Source: Clostridiales bacterium (GTDB lineage: Bacteria; Bacillota; Clostridia; Christensenellales; Aristaeellaceae). Taken from it: a stretch of 64,000 bases of DNA. The position numbers and the translations under genes are program-made. Shown in pieces: positions 40,753 to 49,377 of the stretch. Every line of letters starts with the position of its first letter. Position 1 is the first letter of the stretch. The stretch lies in NCBI GenBank assembly GCA_024684375.1, contig JAIKWZ010000006.1, forward strand, positions 243,523 to 307,522, written 5' to 3'. Under the pieces are notes generated by a model. That model made no database searches and was not told the DNA's origin. It saw nothing but the letters and a program-made list of their open reading frames with translations.

Positions 40753-42771
40753 TCATTGGCCTCCCCCTGCACGGAATTGCAGAGGGCTTACGGAAGTGTA
40801 ATGCCTGAACCTGCGCGTGAAGGCGGATGCGTCCTGATAACCGCATTTTACAGCAATCTGTGATACGCTTTCATCGCTCTGCTTAAGCAGCAGTTTAGCT
40901 TTTTCCATGCGCAGCTTTGTCAGATATTCTGTGGGAGTAACGTTTTTTTGCGCCTTAAACTCCACCGTGAGCCTCCATTGGCTTGTATTGAGGATGGATG
41001 CGGCGTCCGCAAGCGAAAAATCGCTTCGGGTATAGCCGCTGAGCATAAGCTCCTCAAGCCTGTCTGCCACACTTTCGTTCCCGGCTTCGCTTTTGCGTGA
41101 CTCGATCACTGTCCGGCACGCGTTATAAATCAGCTCCTCCAGCCTCGGCAGGCTCTTGCAGGCGGAAAGGCTCATAAGGCTGTACACTTCCCCTTGAGTG
41201 ATCCCTTCCTCTGCCGCCTGTGACAGTATCTCAGACAGTATGTCGTTATAAACCTGCCTGAAGTCGTACAGGCTCATCCCTTCAGATTGGGCTTTTTCCC
41301 TGAAACTCGCAAGAGAAGCGCTCACAGCCTCGATATCGTTGTTCCTAAGCGCCTGGCGTATCTCGTCCGCCGTGCTCCACTTCCGTCTTCCGGACTGAGA
41401 AAGCGGAAGTTCGTTGAATGATATCACTCTGCCTTCTCCCATGAAAAACCGGCTCTCGTAAGCGCTGGTCGCCTCCAGAAACGCATTGGGAGCGTCCGAA
41501 ACATCAGTGTAAACACGGCTCATTCCAACTGACGCTTCAGTGTCCAGACTGTCAAGGAGCTCCGAGGCAAAACACATGAGCTCAGTTTCATCGTCTCCGA
41601 AGCACAGTAAAGCGAACAGACCGCCTTCACCCAACGGAGCAGACAGGCATGTCACGCTATTGTTCCCGTACTCCGGCGTCTCCCCTTCCAGCGGCGCTAC
41701 CAGAACCGCGAAAGCCGGCCTGGAGATATCGGCTTTCGCGCTCTGCGCGGCGGTTTTCAGTGTCTGTTCGTCCTTATAAAGCCCGTTGATAAGCCCCCTC
41801 GCAAATTCGCTTCTGCCCCTTGCTAAGGCGTCTTTTTCCATCTCCCTTGCCCTGCCCTGCAGAGAAGCCACCCGGCTGGATATAGCCTCCACGTCCTCTC
41901 CTCCGCCCAGTTCCTCTGCCATGCGCCTGATCGGGGCCAGGTTTTTGCGTGAAATGTAAAACATGAAGCCCATGACCGGCACACTCAGCAGCAGCATTAC
42001 CGCAAAGAAGCCCAGCCATACCCTGCCCGCACGTGAATATATCCCGTCCAGACTCGTCACTGACAGGCAGCTGATCTTGTCGGTCTGAGACGGGATAAGC
42101 GTGAACAGATAGTCCCGCCCGGTTATCCTTTCGACGGTGCTGACTTCCTCGTCAGCATAGCCTGCGTATCTGAGGATGTTCGTGTCCGCCATGTCGTAGC
42201 CGTAAAGCGCCGCGCAGATCCTTCCCCCATAGATCAGGTACAGGTTTCTCGTGTCGGCCTTTTCCGGCATCAGTTCTTCAGGGTCGATGAAGCTGACCAG
42301 ACTGCCCCCATCCGTCAGCTCAAACAAAAAAGTTGCCGCATATCTGTCCTGCCCGTTGACGCTGAGGGTCTGGGCGGGAATGATGCGAAATCCGGGCTGC
42401 ATGAAGATCGCCTGAATTTCTTCCTCCGTGAGCGTCTCATACGACAGTGCGCTCAGGTCATACGTTCCCGAGTTCAGCCTGATGATCTCACCTGGTGAAG
42501 CAAAAACAGCGGTGGAGTCATCTTCCGGAACGTATTCGGAAGAAATAAAACCGCTGACCGCGTCCAGCCGCGCGAGGCGTCCGTCGCAGTTGCTGCGCAA
42601 AAGGCGCGCCACCTCCCGTTCCTCCGCGAGCGTGGTCTCATACACGGTTGTACGGTAATATGAGTACATGTATGCAGACAATGCACCCAGCAGCAGGGCG
42701 GTCAGCAGCAGATAGCTGAGCATATACCTGACGTAGCCCCGTCTCAGGTAGGCCCTTAATCTGTCAAACAT
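40753..42771 (-). CDS. Membrane-anchored AraC-family transcriptional regulator
   Basis: This 672-aa protein has an N-terminal membrane helix (about 17-39), an extracytoplasmic sensor region, and a second helix (about 245-265, VWLGFFAVMLLLSVPVMGF). A central cytoplasmic region precedes a C-terminal double HTH (about 570-672) ending EKAKLLLKQSDESVSQIAVK, CGYQDASAFTRRFRHYTSVS and PLQFR. This architecture is common for Bacillota regulators that sense extracellular saccharides directly. The ATG overlaps the rnz stop by 8 nt, and the GH35 gene follows after 27 nt, so it likely regulates beta-galactoside use. Confidence 0.92.
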   Translation of the reverse strand: MFDRLRAYLRRGYVRYMLSYLLLTALLLGALSAYMYSYYRTTVYETTLAEEREVARLLRSNCDGRLARLDAVSGFISSEYVPEDDSTAVFASPGEIIRLNSGTYDLSALSYETLTEEEIQAIFMQPGFRIIPAQTLSVNGQDRYAATFLFELTDGGSLVSFIDPEELMPEKADTRNLYLIYGGRICAALYGYDMADTNILRYAGYADEEVSTVERITGRDYLFTLIPSQTDKISCLSVTSLDGIYSRAGRVWLGFFAVMLLLSVPVMGFMFYISRKNLAPIRRMAEELGGGEDVEAISSRVASLQGRAREMEKDALARGRSEFARGLINGLYKDEQTLKTAAQSAKADISRPAFAVLVAPLEGETPEYGNNSVTCLSAPLGEGGLFALLCFGDDETELMCFASELLDSLDTEASVGMSRVYTDVSDAPNAFLEATSAYESRFFMGEGRVISFNELPLSQSGRRKWSTADEIRQALRNNDIEAVSASLASFREKAQSEGMSLYDFRQVYNDILSEILSQAAEEGITQGEVYSLMSLSACKSLPRLEELIYNACRTVIESRKSEAGNESVADRLEELMLSGYTRSDFSLADAASILNTSQWRLTVEFKAQKNVTPTEYLTKLRMEKAKLLLKQSDESVSQIAVKCGYQDASAFTRRFRHYTSVSPLQFRAGGGQ

Positions 42772-43663
42772 CTTCCTGGAACCTCAACGTAGTCTGCTGA
42801 CCGTCAACGCTTATCACTGTCCCGGAAAAGATACCCATGACCTCGTCCGCGTATTCCTCCGGATGCGGATTTGCGGGAGAATAGTGAGTGAGCCAGAGTT
42901 CTTTGGCCATGGCCCGCTTCGCGAGCAGAGCAGACTGGTTCATTGTGGAGTGGCGCGTTTCCAGCGCCCGTTCATCCTTGTCCGTGCCGCCGAACATGCC
43001 CTCCAGCACCATGAGATCCGCCTCCCTGCCGATCTCGGCGAGGCAGTCCAAAGGAAGCGTATCTGTAGCGTAAACAAGCTTTAACCCGCGCCGGGGACTG
43101 CCCAGCACCATGGCGGGGACAAAGCCTTCGCATTCCTCTCCCTGCTGGAGTCTCGCCCAAAGGCGCATAGGCACGCGGTTGAGCCTGGCTTTCTCAGGGT
43201 CAAAGCGTCCCGGGCGGTTTTTAGTCAGACAATAGCCAAAGCACGGTACGGAATGATCGGCTTTAAAGCACCTGACCGTCAGTTCTCCCGCCCGGAAAAC
43301 CACGTCCCCTTCCAGTTCGTGGCATATGATCTCAAAGGGCACCTCCGGAACGATGACTTTTATCGCCGCCATCAGACGCCTGAGCCCCGGAGGACCGTAC
43401 ACGTCAAGCGGCTGAGTCCTGTCCTCGTTCCCCAGAGTCAAAAGCAAACCCGGAAGGCCGCTTATATGATCCGCATGATAATGAGTCAGCAGCAGCGTAT
43501 CTATCGGCTTAAAGCGTCTGCCGGCAGCGCGAATGGCGCTTTGCGTGCCCTCTCCGCAGTCGATAAGCACGCACTTCCCCTCACACCTTACATAAAGGCT
43601 GGTCAGGTACCTGTCCGGAAGGGGCATCATTCCCCCTGTGCCCAAAAGGCATACGTCGATCAT
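42764..43663 (-). CDS. rnz: Ribonuclease Z family protein
   Basis: This 299-aa metallo-beta-lactamase-fold endonuclease trims tRNA 3' ends lacking encoded CCA. Zinc ligands are in LLTHYHADHISGLPGLLLTL, FKADHSVPCFGYCL, VYATDTLPLD and LWLTHYSP. The tRNA genes at the right edge lack encoded CCA at least for Leu and Tyr, which fits a need for this enzyme. The start at ATG 43663 has only a weak GAGAGAA ribosome binding site. It is the first gene before the regulator and GH35 genes. Confidence 0.92.
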   Translation of the reverse strand: MIDVCLLGTGGMMPLPDRYLTSLYVRCEGKCVLIDCGEGTQSAIRAAGRRFKPIDTLLLTHYHADHISGLPGLLLTLGNEDRTQPLDVYGPPGLRRLMAAIKVIVPEVPFEIICHELEGDVVFRAGELTVRCFKADHSVPCFGYCLTKNRPGRFDPEKARLNRVPMRLWARLQQGEECEGFVPAMVLGSPRRGLKLVYATDTLPLDCLAEIGREADLMVLEGMFGGTDKDERALETRHSTMNQSALLAKRAMAKELWLTHYSPANPHPEEYADEVMGIFSGTVISVDGQQTTLRFQEDV

Positions 43664-43711
43664 AAAACTGAATTCTCTCTAATAAATTGGAAATGTATCC
43701 TATTTCGGCGA

Positions 43712-45562
43712 CTACCATACCGTGCGCCGCAGGCGATAGTAATTGTCGGTGTAGTAGTTTATGTCAGTTACCCACGCGTTAACGGTGTTGATGGCCTTCT
43801 CACTGCCGCCCTGCTGCAGGAATACCGCCTGCGTCTTTTTCTCGTCCGCCCAGTACAGGAACATTACCACATGGCTGGAATGTCTTACAAGTATGTCCCC
43901 GGGGCGGAGTTCATTCGGGTCAGTAAATGCTTTCAGGCGGTTGTCGGAGTAAAGCGTGCCCGTTTTGACTATTTCACCGTTGTAAAAAGTATAGCCCCAG
44001 ATCGCGAGCGCCACAAAAGATGAGCAGTCGTTGCCCGCGTAGCCGGAAATGGATTCCTTTGAGGTACGGTTGAGCAGGTAATAGTTCTCGTCCTTTACCT
44101 TAATGTATCTTTCCTGCTCCAGCGCCCGTTTGACGTTGTAGTTGCGGTTCTGGTTCACCCCGCTGGTATACGGAAGTCCGTAATAAATGACCCCGGGCAC
44201 AAAGTCCTTGGCGCCGTTCTCGGAATTCGCCTTCTCCCAGTAATAAACCTTTTTGTCCACTGTCCAGGGGAAAGAATACATTGCGAAAGCGTTTTCGATG
44301 ATTTTCGCGCGCTTTTTCGCTTCTGAGTCGTTGATCGTGCCCGCGTCCCGCAGACCCTGGATCACCTTGAGAGTGGTTTGCCTGAGCCTGTCTATCCTTG
44401 CCAGGTTGTCGCTTATCCCGGTCTTATCCGTGCGCCTTAATGGTATCTCCAGGCATACGTCCTGATCAGATACGCTTACCCTGACCTCTGCCTTAAGTTC
44501 CGGGATGTACGTGCTTTGGATTGTCAGCACGCTTACGCCTCTGGCTACCCCGCGTATCTTGCCTGCGTCTACGCTGAGTATATCCTCCCTTGAAGACGCC
44601 AGCGTATAGTCCTGCACAGCTGAAGAGGGCAGAAAGCTCACCTGTATCTGCTTCTCTTCGCCCACGTTCAGGTTCGCGCCTCCCGGGATGCTGTATTCGA
44701 TGCTGTCAGGGTGGTTCACGTCCGTCACCGTAAGCTTAAGGCTGGCGCTCACTGAAGGATCGCGGTGGCTTCTTACAGTTATAACGCTATTGCCCGCTCC
44801 CAAAGCCGTCACAAGGCCGTTTTCATCTACCTTGGCCGCCCTCGTGTTGCTGCTTGAAAACACTATGGCCTTGCTGGCGTTTTGCGGCGATACAGTGTAG
44901 GTCAAACTGTAGGTCTGTCCTTTTTCAAGCGTGAACTCGCTCATCGGCAATTTGATAGAGGTTATCCTTGTCCCGTATGCACTTTTGACAGGTACGACTG
45001 TCCTTATCCGGCTGTCATATGCGCTGATCACGGCGATCGACGTCTCCCCGGGAGCCTGCAGCGTGACTTTCCCTTTTGAGTCAACTGTGGCTACAGACTC
45101 ATTCGCGCTTTTGTAAACGTACTTTCCCTTAACGCTCACAGGCAGCGCGACCGTCTCCATCTTAATGCTCTGAGAGGGCTCCAGTTTCACGGCAGAAGGA
45201 TATACGATGATCCTTTCCGGAGCGCGGCTGTCGATCACCTTGACACGGCACGTCGCTTTGAGAGAACTGTTGCCGCGAACATACACGCTTACAGTGGCTT
45301 CGCCAGGCTTAAGCGCTTTAACGCTGCCGCCGTCAACGCTGAGCACTGACGAGTCAGAGACCGTCCATTTGCAGCTGCCGGAGGCACCCTCAGGTTTGAG
45401 AACAGCAGATAGCTGAAATCTGTTCTCTGTCGCAAGATCTATGACCTTTTCAGTTATATCCAGACTTATGCCCCTTGGCTCGCCCGCCGCAAACGTCTGA
45501 AAGCTCAGAAGCAGCAAAAGCACAAGAGCAATACGCTTTTTCAACTGGGTAAACATCTCCAT
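43712..45562 (-). CDS. Exported BIG2-repeat protein with C-terminal NlpC/P60-like domain
   Basis: This protein of about 616 aa has a signal peptide (KKRIALVLLLLLSFQTFAAG) and about four BIG2 Ig-like repeats to residue about 360, seen in GEATVSVYVRGNSSLKATCR and GNSVITVRSHRDPSVSASLK. The C-terminal papain-like amidase domain has the probable catalytic Cys in YAGNDCSSFVALAIWGY and His in LVRHSSHVVMFLYW. Such proteins bind the cell surface and cleave peptidoglycan peptides or amide bonds. A promoter at 45584-45612 rules out the longer frame from 45583. ATG 45562 is listed, but TTG 45544 behind GGAG is also possible. Confidence 0.85.
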   Translation of the reverse strand: MEMFTQLKKRIALVLLLLLSFQTFAAGEPRGISLDITEKVIDLATENRFQLSAVLKPEGASGSCKWTVSDSSVLSVDGGSVKALKPGEATVSVYVRGNSSLKATCRVKVIDSRAPERIIVYPSAVKLEPSQSIKMETVALPVSVKGKYVYKSANESVATVDSKGKVTLQAPGETSIAVISAYDSRIRTVVPVKSAYGTRITSIKLPMSEFTLEKGQTYSLTYTVSPQNASKAIVFSSSNTRAAKVDENGLVTALGAGNSVITVRSHRDPSVSASLKLTVTDVNHPDSIEYSIPGGANLNVGEEKQIQVSFLPSSAVQDYTLASSREDILSVDAGKIRGVARGVSVLTIQSTYIPELKAEVRVSVSDQDVCLEIPLRRTDKTGISDNLARIDRLRQTTLKVIQGLRDAGTINDSEAKKRAKIIENAFAMYSFPWTVDKKVYYWEKANSENGAKDFVPGVIYYGLPYTSGVNQNRNYNVKRALEQERYIKVKDENYYLLNRTSKESISGYAGNDCSSFVALAIWGYTFYNGEIVKTGTLYSDNRLKAFTDPNELRPGDILVRHSSHVVMFLYWADEKKTQAVFLQQGGSEKAINTVNAWVTDINYYTDNYYRLRRTVW

Positions 45563-45583
45563 TTTTATCTTTATAACGAGCAA

Positions 45584-45612
45584 AGTTTATCACACAATAC
45601 CTGAAATTTCAA
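45584..45612 (-). promoter_or_regulatory. Promoter of the BIG2/NlpC-P60 gene
   Basis: On the minus strand TTGAAA (45607-45612) and TAAACT (45584-45589) are separated by 17 nt. The leader to the start would be very short. Confidence 0.6.
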
Positions 45613-45717
45613 GCCAACCTTTTTTGTGACCTTCATTTAATTTATTGAGTTAATGTTAAACTCAGTTTAGCTCATGTTTAAATACTGTTAATTTCATAGT
45701 ACTGACGGGCTTTTTCA

Positions 45718-45745
45718 TTGAAACTTAATAATGTGTTGGTATTAT
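45718..45745 (+). promoter_or_regulatory. Promoter of the HPr/Crh-like gene
   Basis: TTGAAA (45718-45723) and TATTAT (45740-45745) have a 16-nt spacer and lie 41 nt before the ATG at 45787. Confidence 0.65.
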
Positions 45746-45786
45746 ATGCTTTACTGTTTAAAACTGAAGGACGGAAGGACATAATA

Positions 45787-46017
45787 ATGAAAGTAATAAA
45801 CATAAAGCTCAGTCTTCTCGAAAATGCCAAGCTCTTTGCGGACATCGCCAGCCGCTATCCCTTCGACGTTGATCTGCGTGTTGGCCGGTATGTTGTTGAC
45901 GGCAAGAGCGTGCTGGGCGTGTGCTCTCTGGATATGTCCAAGCCCATCACTGTAGAAATATATTCTGACGACTGCGATAAATTCCTTGACGAGATCTCTA
46001 TGTTCATTCTGCGCTGA
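45787..46017 (+). CDS. HPr-like protein without the catalytic histidine (Crh-like)
   Basis: This 76-aa protein aligns with HPr over its length: IASRYPFDVDLRVGRYVVDG matches the helix/strand after the active site, and GKSVLGVCSLDMSKPITVEI matches the segment with the regulatory serine. The histidine phosphorylated by Enzyme I (GIHARPA) is replaced by SLLENAKLF, whereas the HPr-kinase serine (Ser46 in HPr, S41 here) is kept in KSVLGV. That combination is the hallmark of Crh, a co-repressor partner of CcpA in Bacillus. ATG 45787 follows AAGGA; the longer frame begins inside the promoter. No other PTS gene is near. Confidence 0.8.
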   Translation: MKVINIKLSLLENAKLFADIASRYPFDVDLRVGRYVVDGKSVLGVCSLDMSKPITVEIYSDDCDKFLDEISMFILR

Positions 46018-46030
46018 AGCTCATAGAATA

Positions 46031-46066
46031 CAGCGGCCGGCTGTTAAGCCGACCGCTGTTTTATTA
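46031..46066 (+). terminator. Terminator of the Crh-like gene
   Basis: CAGCGG-C-CGGCT and AGCCG-A-CCGCTG form an 11-bp stem with one mismatch, followed by TTTTATT. It overlaps the last codons of the convergent nudix gene. Confidence 0.8.
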
Positions 46067-46439
46067 TATTCAGTACTCCTTCGTCCGCAGGACAGAAGGT
46101 ATACTGTTCGATCTCAGCGGGCTTTATCCAGTTTATGGCGTTATGTTCCAGCATGCGCAGTCTGTCGCACGTAAGCTCCGCTTCATACACGAAAAGGTTT
46201 ACGCTCAGATCCGGGTAAACATGAGTAAGCGCGCAGAAAAGCCCTTTTACACGTATATCGGCGTCGAGCTCCTCCTTCATTTCCCGCTTGAGCGCCTGCT
46301 CACGGGTCTCCCCTTTTTCAACCTTTCCGCCGGGAAACTCCCACAGCAGCCCCCGCGCCTTTTGGGGAGGGCGCTGACAGATCAGAAAGCGCCCTGCGTC
46401 CCATACAAGCGCGGCGACCACGTCAACTGTGTTCGTCAT
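46044..46439 (-). CDS. NUDIX (MutT-like) nucleotide pyrophosphohydrolase
   Basis: This 131-aa enzyme has the Nudix box GGKVEKGETREQALKREMKE then EL at about residues 37-58, with RPPQKARGLLWEFPGG just before it, as in MutT-type 8-oxo-dGTP hydrolases. It probably cleanses oxidised nucleotides, although other substrates are possible. The ATG at 46439 overlaps the pmbA stop (ATGA). The longer frame from 46502 lies inside pmbA and is not needed. Confidence 0.9.
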   Translation of the reverse strand: MTNTVDVVAALVWDAGRFLICQRPPQKARGLLWEFPGGKVEKGETREQALKREMKEELDADIRVKGLFCALTHVYPDLSVNLFVYEAELTCDRLRMLEHNAINWIKPAEIEQYTFCPADEGVLNIIKQRSA

Positions 46440-47737
46440 TTGCCGGAAATGGTCACGCCGCCGAACGCCGCATAAGGCAGCACCGAAGAACCGTCCACGC
46501 ACGTTTCGCTGCTTATGCCGACTAAATCATTAAGCATGTCCGCAACATTGCCGCTGATCATCGTTTCGGTGAGCGGACGGGTTATCCTGCCGTGCTCAAT
46601 AAGGAAGCTGTTTTTGGCGACGCCGGAAAACTCTCCGCTGGGCGCTGGTTGTCCACCGGAAAAGCGCATTACATAAATGCCCTTGTCGATTCCGGCAATT
46701 ATTTCGTCCAAAGACCTGTCGCCCGCTTTCATCACGACACAGCTCGAATCGTTCGAAGCCGGCTTATTCCCGGTCTTATTCGCGGCGTAGCGGCTCAGGC
46801 AGAAAGAGTTCAGCTTGCCGTCCCTGATCACTTCGTAGTCTTCAGCCCTGAAGCCCTCGGAAGTGTACCTTGAGCCCGTGACCATGGTTTCGTTCATTGG
46901 CTCGAATGATATACTGATCCTATCGTCCGCAACTTTTTCGCCAAGCTTGTCCTTCCAAATGGAAGTGCCGTCGATCAAACATCCGTCAGAAAGGAAATTG
47001 TACAGCGCCGTGCCCAGTACGATCTCACCCAGGGCGCCGGGAGTAAGCACTGCCGTGCCCACGAACTTGCCGTCCATCGGGGACGCGTCCAGCTGCGCCT
47101 GAATCTGGGAGAGCTCCTTGTCCAGAAGCGCTTCCTCTATGACCGGCCTGTCCAAGTTTTTGAGACTCACTCCGTCGCCGAAGAATGAGGTGCCCTTTTC
47201 TCCGTCATGGGCGGAATACATCAGCGAAAAATCATACTTGCCCTTACTGGTCTTGTAGCACACTCCGTTAGTATTTAGATATACGACCTTCGCGGCAGTA
47301 TGATCGGTGATCATCTGCTCCATGATGATCTTGGGATAGCGTTCATTTATATTCTCCAGCAGCTCTTTGGTGCGTATGAACAGCTTGTTCGTGTCGCACT
47401 GCGGCGCGCCGTAAACAAATTCTTCCTCGCAAGGTTCTGCGCAGTATTCCCAGGCATCGTCCGGCTGGCCGCTTAAGCACGCGTCTATGGCATCTTTGGC
47501 CAGGCTCGCCGCCTCCGCGTCGCCAAAGCGGTTCATGCTCACGGAGCCCTTTCTCTTGTCCTTGAGCACAGTCAGGCTCACATCCCGGTTGAACAGAGTG
47601 CGCATGAGCGAGAAACTGCCTCCGTCCACGTTAAATTCCCTTTTCTCGCTTTCGGACACAGTCACCTGAGCGTAATCCGCCCCCAGCTTTTTTGCCTCTT
47701 CCAGCACTTTGGCCGCGTATTTCTTAAGTTCAGTCAT
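46436..47737 (-). CDS. pmbA: TldD/PmbA family protein (PmbA/TldE)
   Basis: This 433-aa protein pairs with TldD to form a heterodimeric peptidase that trims modified peptides in E. coli and cleaves unfolded chains. It has the N-terminal domain DYAQVTVSESEKREFNVDGG and the C-terminal SGGQPAPSGEFSGVAKNSFL and GNVADMLNDLVGISSETCVD blocks typical of the family. It lacks HEXXXH, as expected for the non-catalytic partner. It starts one base after tldD ends (GGGGGACGC ribosome binding site) and overlaps the nudix gene. Confidence 0.93.
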   Translation of the reverse strand: MTELKKYAAKVLEEAKKLGADYAQVTVSESEKREFNVDGGSFSLMRTLFNRDVSLTVLKDKRKGSVSMNRFGDAEAASLAKDAIDACLSGQPDDAWEYCAEPCEEEFVYGAPQCDTNKLFIRTKELLENINERYPKIIMEQMITDHTAAKVVYLNTNGVCYKTSKGKYDFSLMYSAHDGEKGTSFFGDGVSLKNLDRPVIEEALLDKELSQIQAQLDASPMDGKFVGTAVLTPGALGEIVLGTALYNFLSDGCLIDGTSIWKDKLGEKVADDRISISFEPMNETMVTGSRYTSEGFRAEDYEVIRDGKLNSFCLSRYAANKTGNKPASNDSSCVVMKAGDRSLDEIIAGIDKGIYVMRFSGGQPAPSGEFSGVAKNSFLIEHGRITRPLTETMISGNVADMLNDLVGISSETCVDGSSVLPYAAFGGVTISGK

Positions 47738-47738
47738 G

Positions 47739-49124
47739 TCAGCGTCCCCCTATCATTACCTTGCACCTGAGCGCCGGGCCGCCCATGCCAACCGGCATAG
47801 GCTGTTTTTTGCCGCAGTAACCCGAAGAAGACCATTCCACAGTGTCACCAACCATATCCACGGTCTTGAGCATCTCGAAGGCCACACCGCTTATGGTAGT
47901 GTCCAGCAGCGCACGTCCGAGCTTGCCGTTTTTGATCTCGTAGCCCATCGTCACGCCGAACATGAATTCGCCCGTGGTGTCAGCCTGGCCGTTGCCGCTG
48001 TCTATAAGATAGTATCCGTCGTCTATCGAGGCGATCATGTCCTCAAGCTTGCTTGCGCCGGGATGCACGGCGGTATTCCTCATGCGGATGAGCGGCTCAT
48101 CAGAGAAGCTCCACGCCCTGGCGTTTCCGGCAGGCGCCATATGGAAATGGTCAGCCGTCTGCCTGGAATTCATGTATCCCACCAAAATACCGTCTTTAAT
48201 GAGCGTCACATCTTCAGCGCTCGTGCCTTCATCGTCCACGAACACAGGCAGGGGCGCGCGCTTGCCGAAAGCTTCATGCGCGAAGTCGGACAGCGTTACC
48301 AGAGGGCTCGCCACCTGCTTGCCAAGCATTTTGCCGGCAACAGAGCCGCCAAGCACCAGATCCGCCTCAACCGTGTGTCCTACTGCTTCATGGGAGAGCA
48401 TGCCTGTCATAAATCCGCCCAGCACAACCGTCTTCATTCCCGCTTCCGCGTACACGCCGTCAGCCTTTTTGAGAATGTTCTCATACAGCCTGTCCAGGTC
48501 GGAGTACAGCGCGGCCGGGTCTGTAAAGTTGTTTTCGAAAGTGCCTTCTCCTCCGAACGCTTTGAACAGTTCGACAGGTTGTCCGGCCGGGGTGGCCGCA
48601 GTAAACATGGCGTACACGTAGCTCCTTGGCAGAGCCGTGTGAGCATCGGTGCCGTCAGACACTTTCAGCAGTTTTTCCATGCTGTCCTCAACCGCCATTA
48701 TCCTGCGGCTTATGAGCTTTGGACAGTGCTTCGCCACGTAGTCGTCAATCTGACGGGCAAAGTCGATATACACCTTCTGCGGCGCGTCGACTATGTTCAC
48801 GTCCGTAAGATACTCGCCCTTTCCCAGCGGTTTTATGTCCGGCTTCCCTGCAGGCACATGGCTGTCCATGAATACCGCGTTGTCGTGAGCCGCCTTGAGC
48901 ACTCTCTCCGCGGCTTCTTTACTGTATTCCGCGATTGAGGAAAAGCCGTACACGCCGCCTTTGTACACTCTTGCGCTCACGCCGGAACTCTCCGTGCGCG
49001 AGTTGGCGATAAGGTTGCCGTTAAGCAGCGCGGCGGAACGGGAGCGGCTCACCTGCCCGCGTACCTCCGTATGCAGCCCCTTCTCAAAAGCTGCCCCGCA
49101 GTGTTTAAGTTCGTCTTTAAGCAT
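47739..49124 (-). CDS. tldD: TldD metalloprotease
   Basis: This 461-aa catalytic partner of PmbA has the zinc motif HEAVGHTVEAD near residue 241 (HEXXXH, unusual spacing characteristic of TldD). Further conserved blocks are VDDEGTSAEDVTLIKDGILVG and GYMNSRQTADHF, and RALLDTTISGVAFEMLKTVD with SSGYCGKKQPMPVGMGGPAL at the C-terminus. The third ligand is the C-terminal cysteine (GYCGK). ATG 49124 follows AGGAG. The pair forms a conserved operon, and no peptide-modification gene is adjacent. Confidence 0.95.
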   Translation of the reverse strand: MLKDELKHCGAAFEKGLHTEVRGQVSRSRSAALLNGNLIANSRTESSGVSARVYKGGVYGFSSIAEYSKEAAERVLKAAHDNAVFMDSHVPAGKPDIKPLGKGEYLTDVNIVDAPQKVYIDFARQIDDYVAKHCPKLISRRIMAVEDSMEKLLKVSDGTDAHTALPRSYVYAMFTAATPAGQPVELFKAFGGEGTFENNFTDPAALYSDLDRLYENILKKADGVYAEAGMKTVVLGGFMTGMLSHEAVGHTVEADLVLGGSVAGKMLGKQVASPLVTLSDFAHEAFGKRAPLPVFVDDEGTSAEDVTLIKDGILVGYMNSRQTADHFHMAPAGNARAWSFSDEPLIRMRNTAVHPGASKLEDMIASIDDGYYLIDSGNGQADTTGEFMFGVTMGYEIKNGKLGRALLDTTISGVAFEMLKTVDMVGDTVEWSSSGYCGKKQPMPVGMGGPALRCKVMIGGR

Positions 49125-49172
49125 ACTGCTCCTTTCGCCCCATCGGGGTTATAAATTCGTCTGTTTTATTTG

Positions 49173-49376
49173 TTATTCAATATCCAGTTCCAACGGTTTG
49201 TCTATCTCTTTGCCAACATACGCTCCCGTCTGCCTGCGCTGGCGCACGCATTCGGTGAGGAGATATTCAATCTGCCCGTTTACTGAACGGAAATCGTCCT
49301 CCGCCCACTGGGCTATCTGGGCGTAAAGCTTGGCGGACAGGCGAAGCGGCACCTGCTTTTTTGTGTCGTTATCCAT
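49173..49376 (-). CDS. Ribbon-helix-helix (Arc-type) protein downstream of SPFH gene
   Basis: This 67-aa protein has the RHH pattern: strand [20 protein letters not shown], then [20 protein letters not shown]. It is likely a dimeric DNA-binding protein. ATG 49376 lies 1 nt after the SPFH stop, so it is translationally coupled, and its target may be its own operon. A SPFH-RHH pair with such tight spacing suggests a functional link. No toxin gene is beside it, so an antitoxin role is unlikely. Confidence 0.85.
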   Translation of the reverse strand: MDNDTKKQVPLRLSAKLYAQIAQWAEDDFRSVNGQIEYLLTECVRQRRQTGAYVGKEIDKPLELDIE

Positions 49377-49377
49377 T

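Noticed and set aside
47709..48938. 409-aa plus-strand ORF across pmbA/tldD
   Set aside because: Long because of codon bias in tldD; the tldD and pmbA motifs are unambiguous on the other strand.
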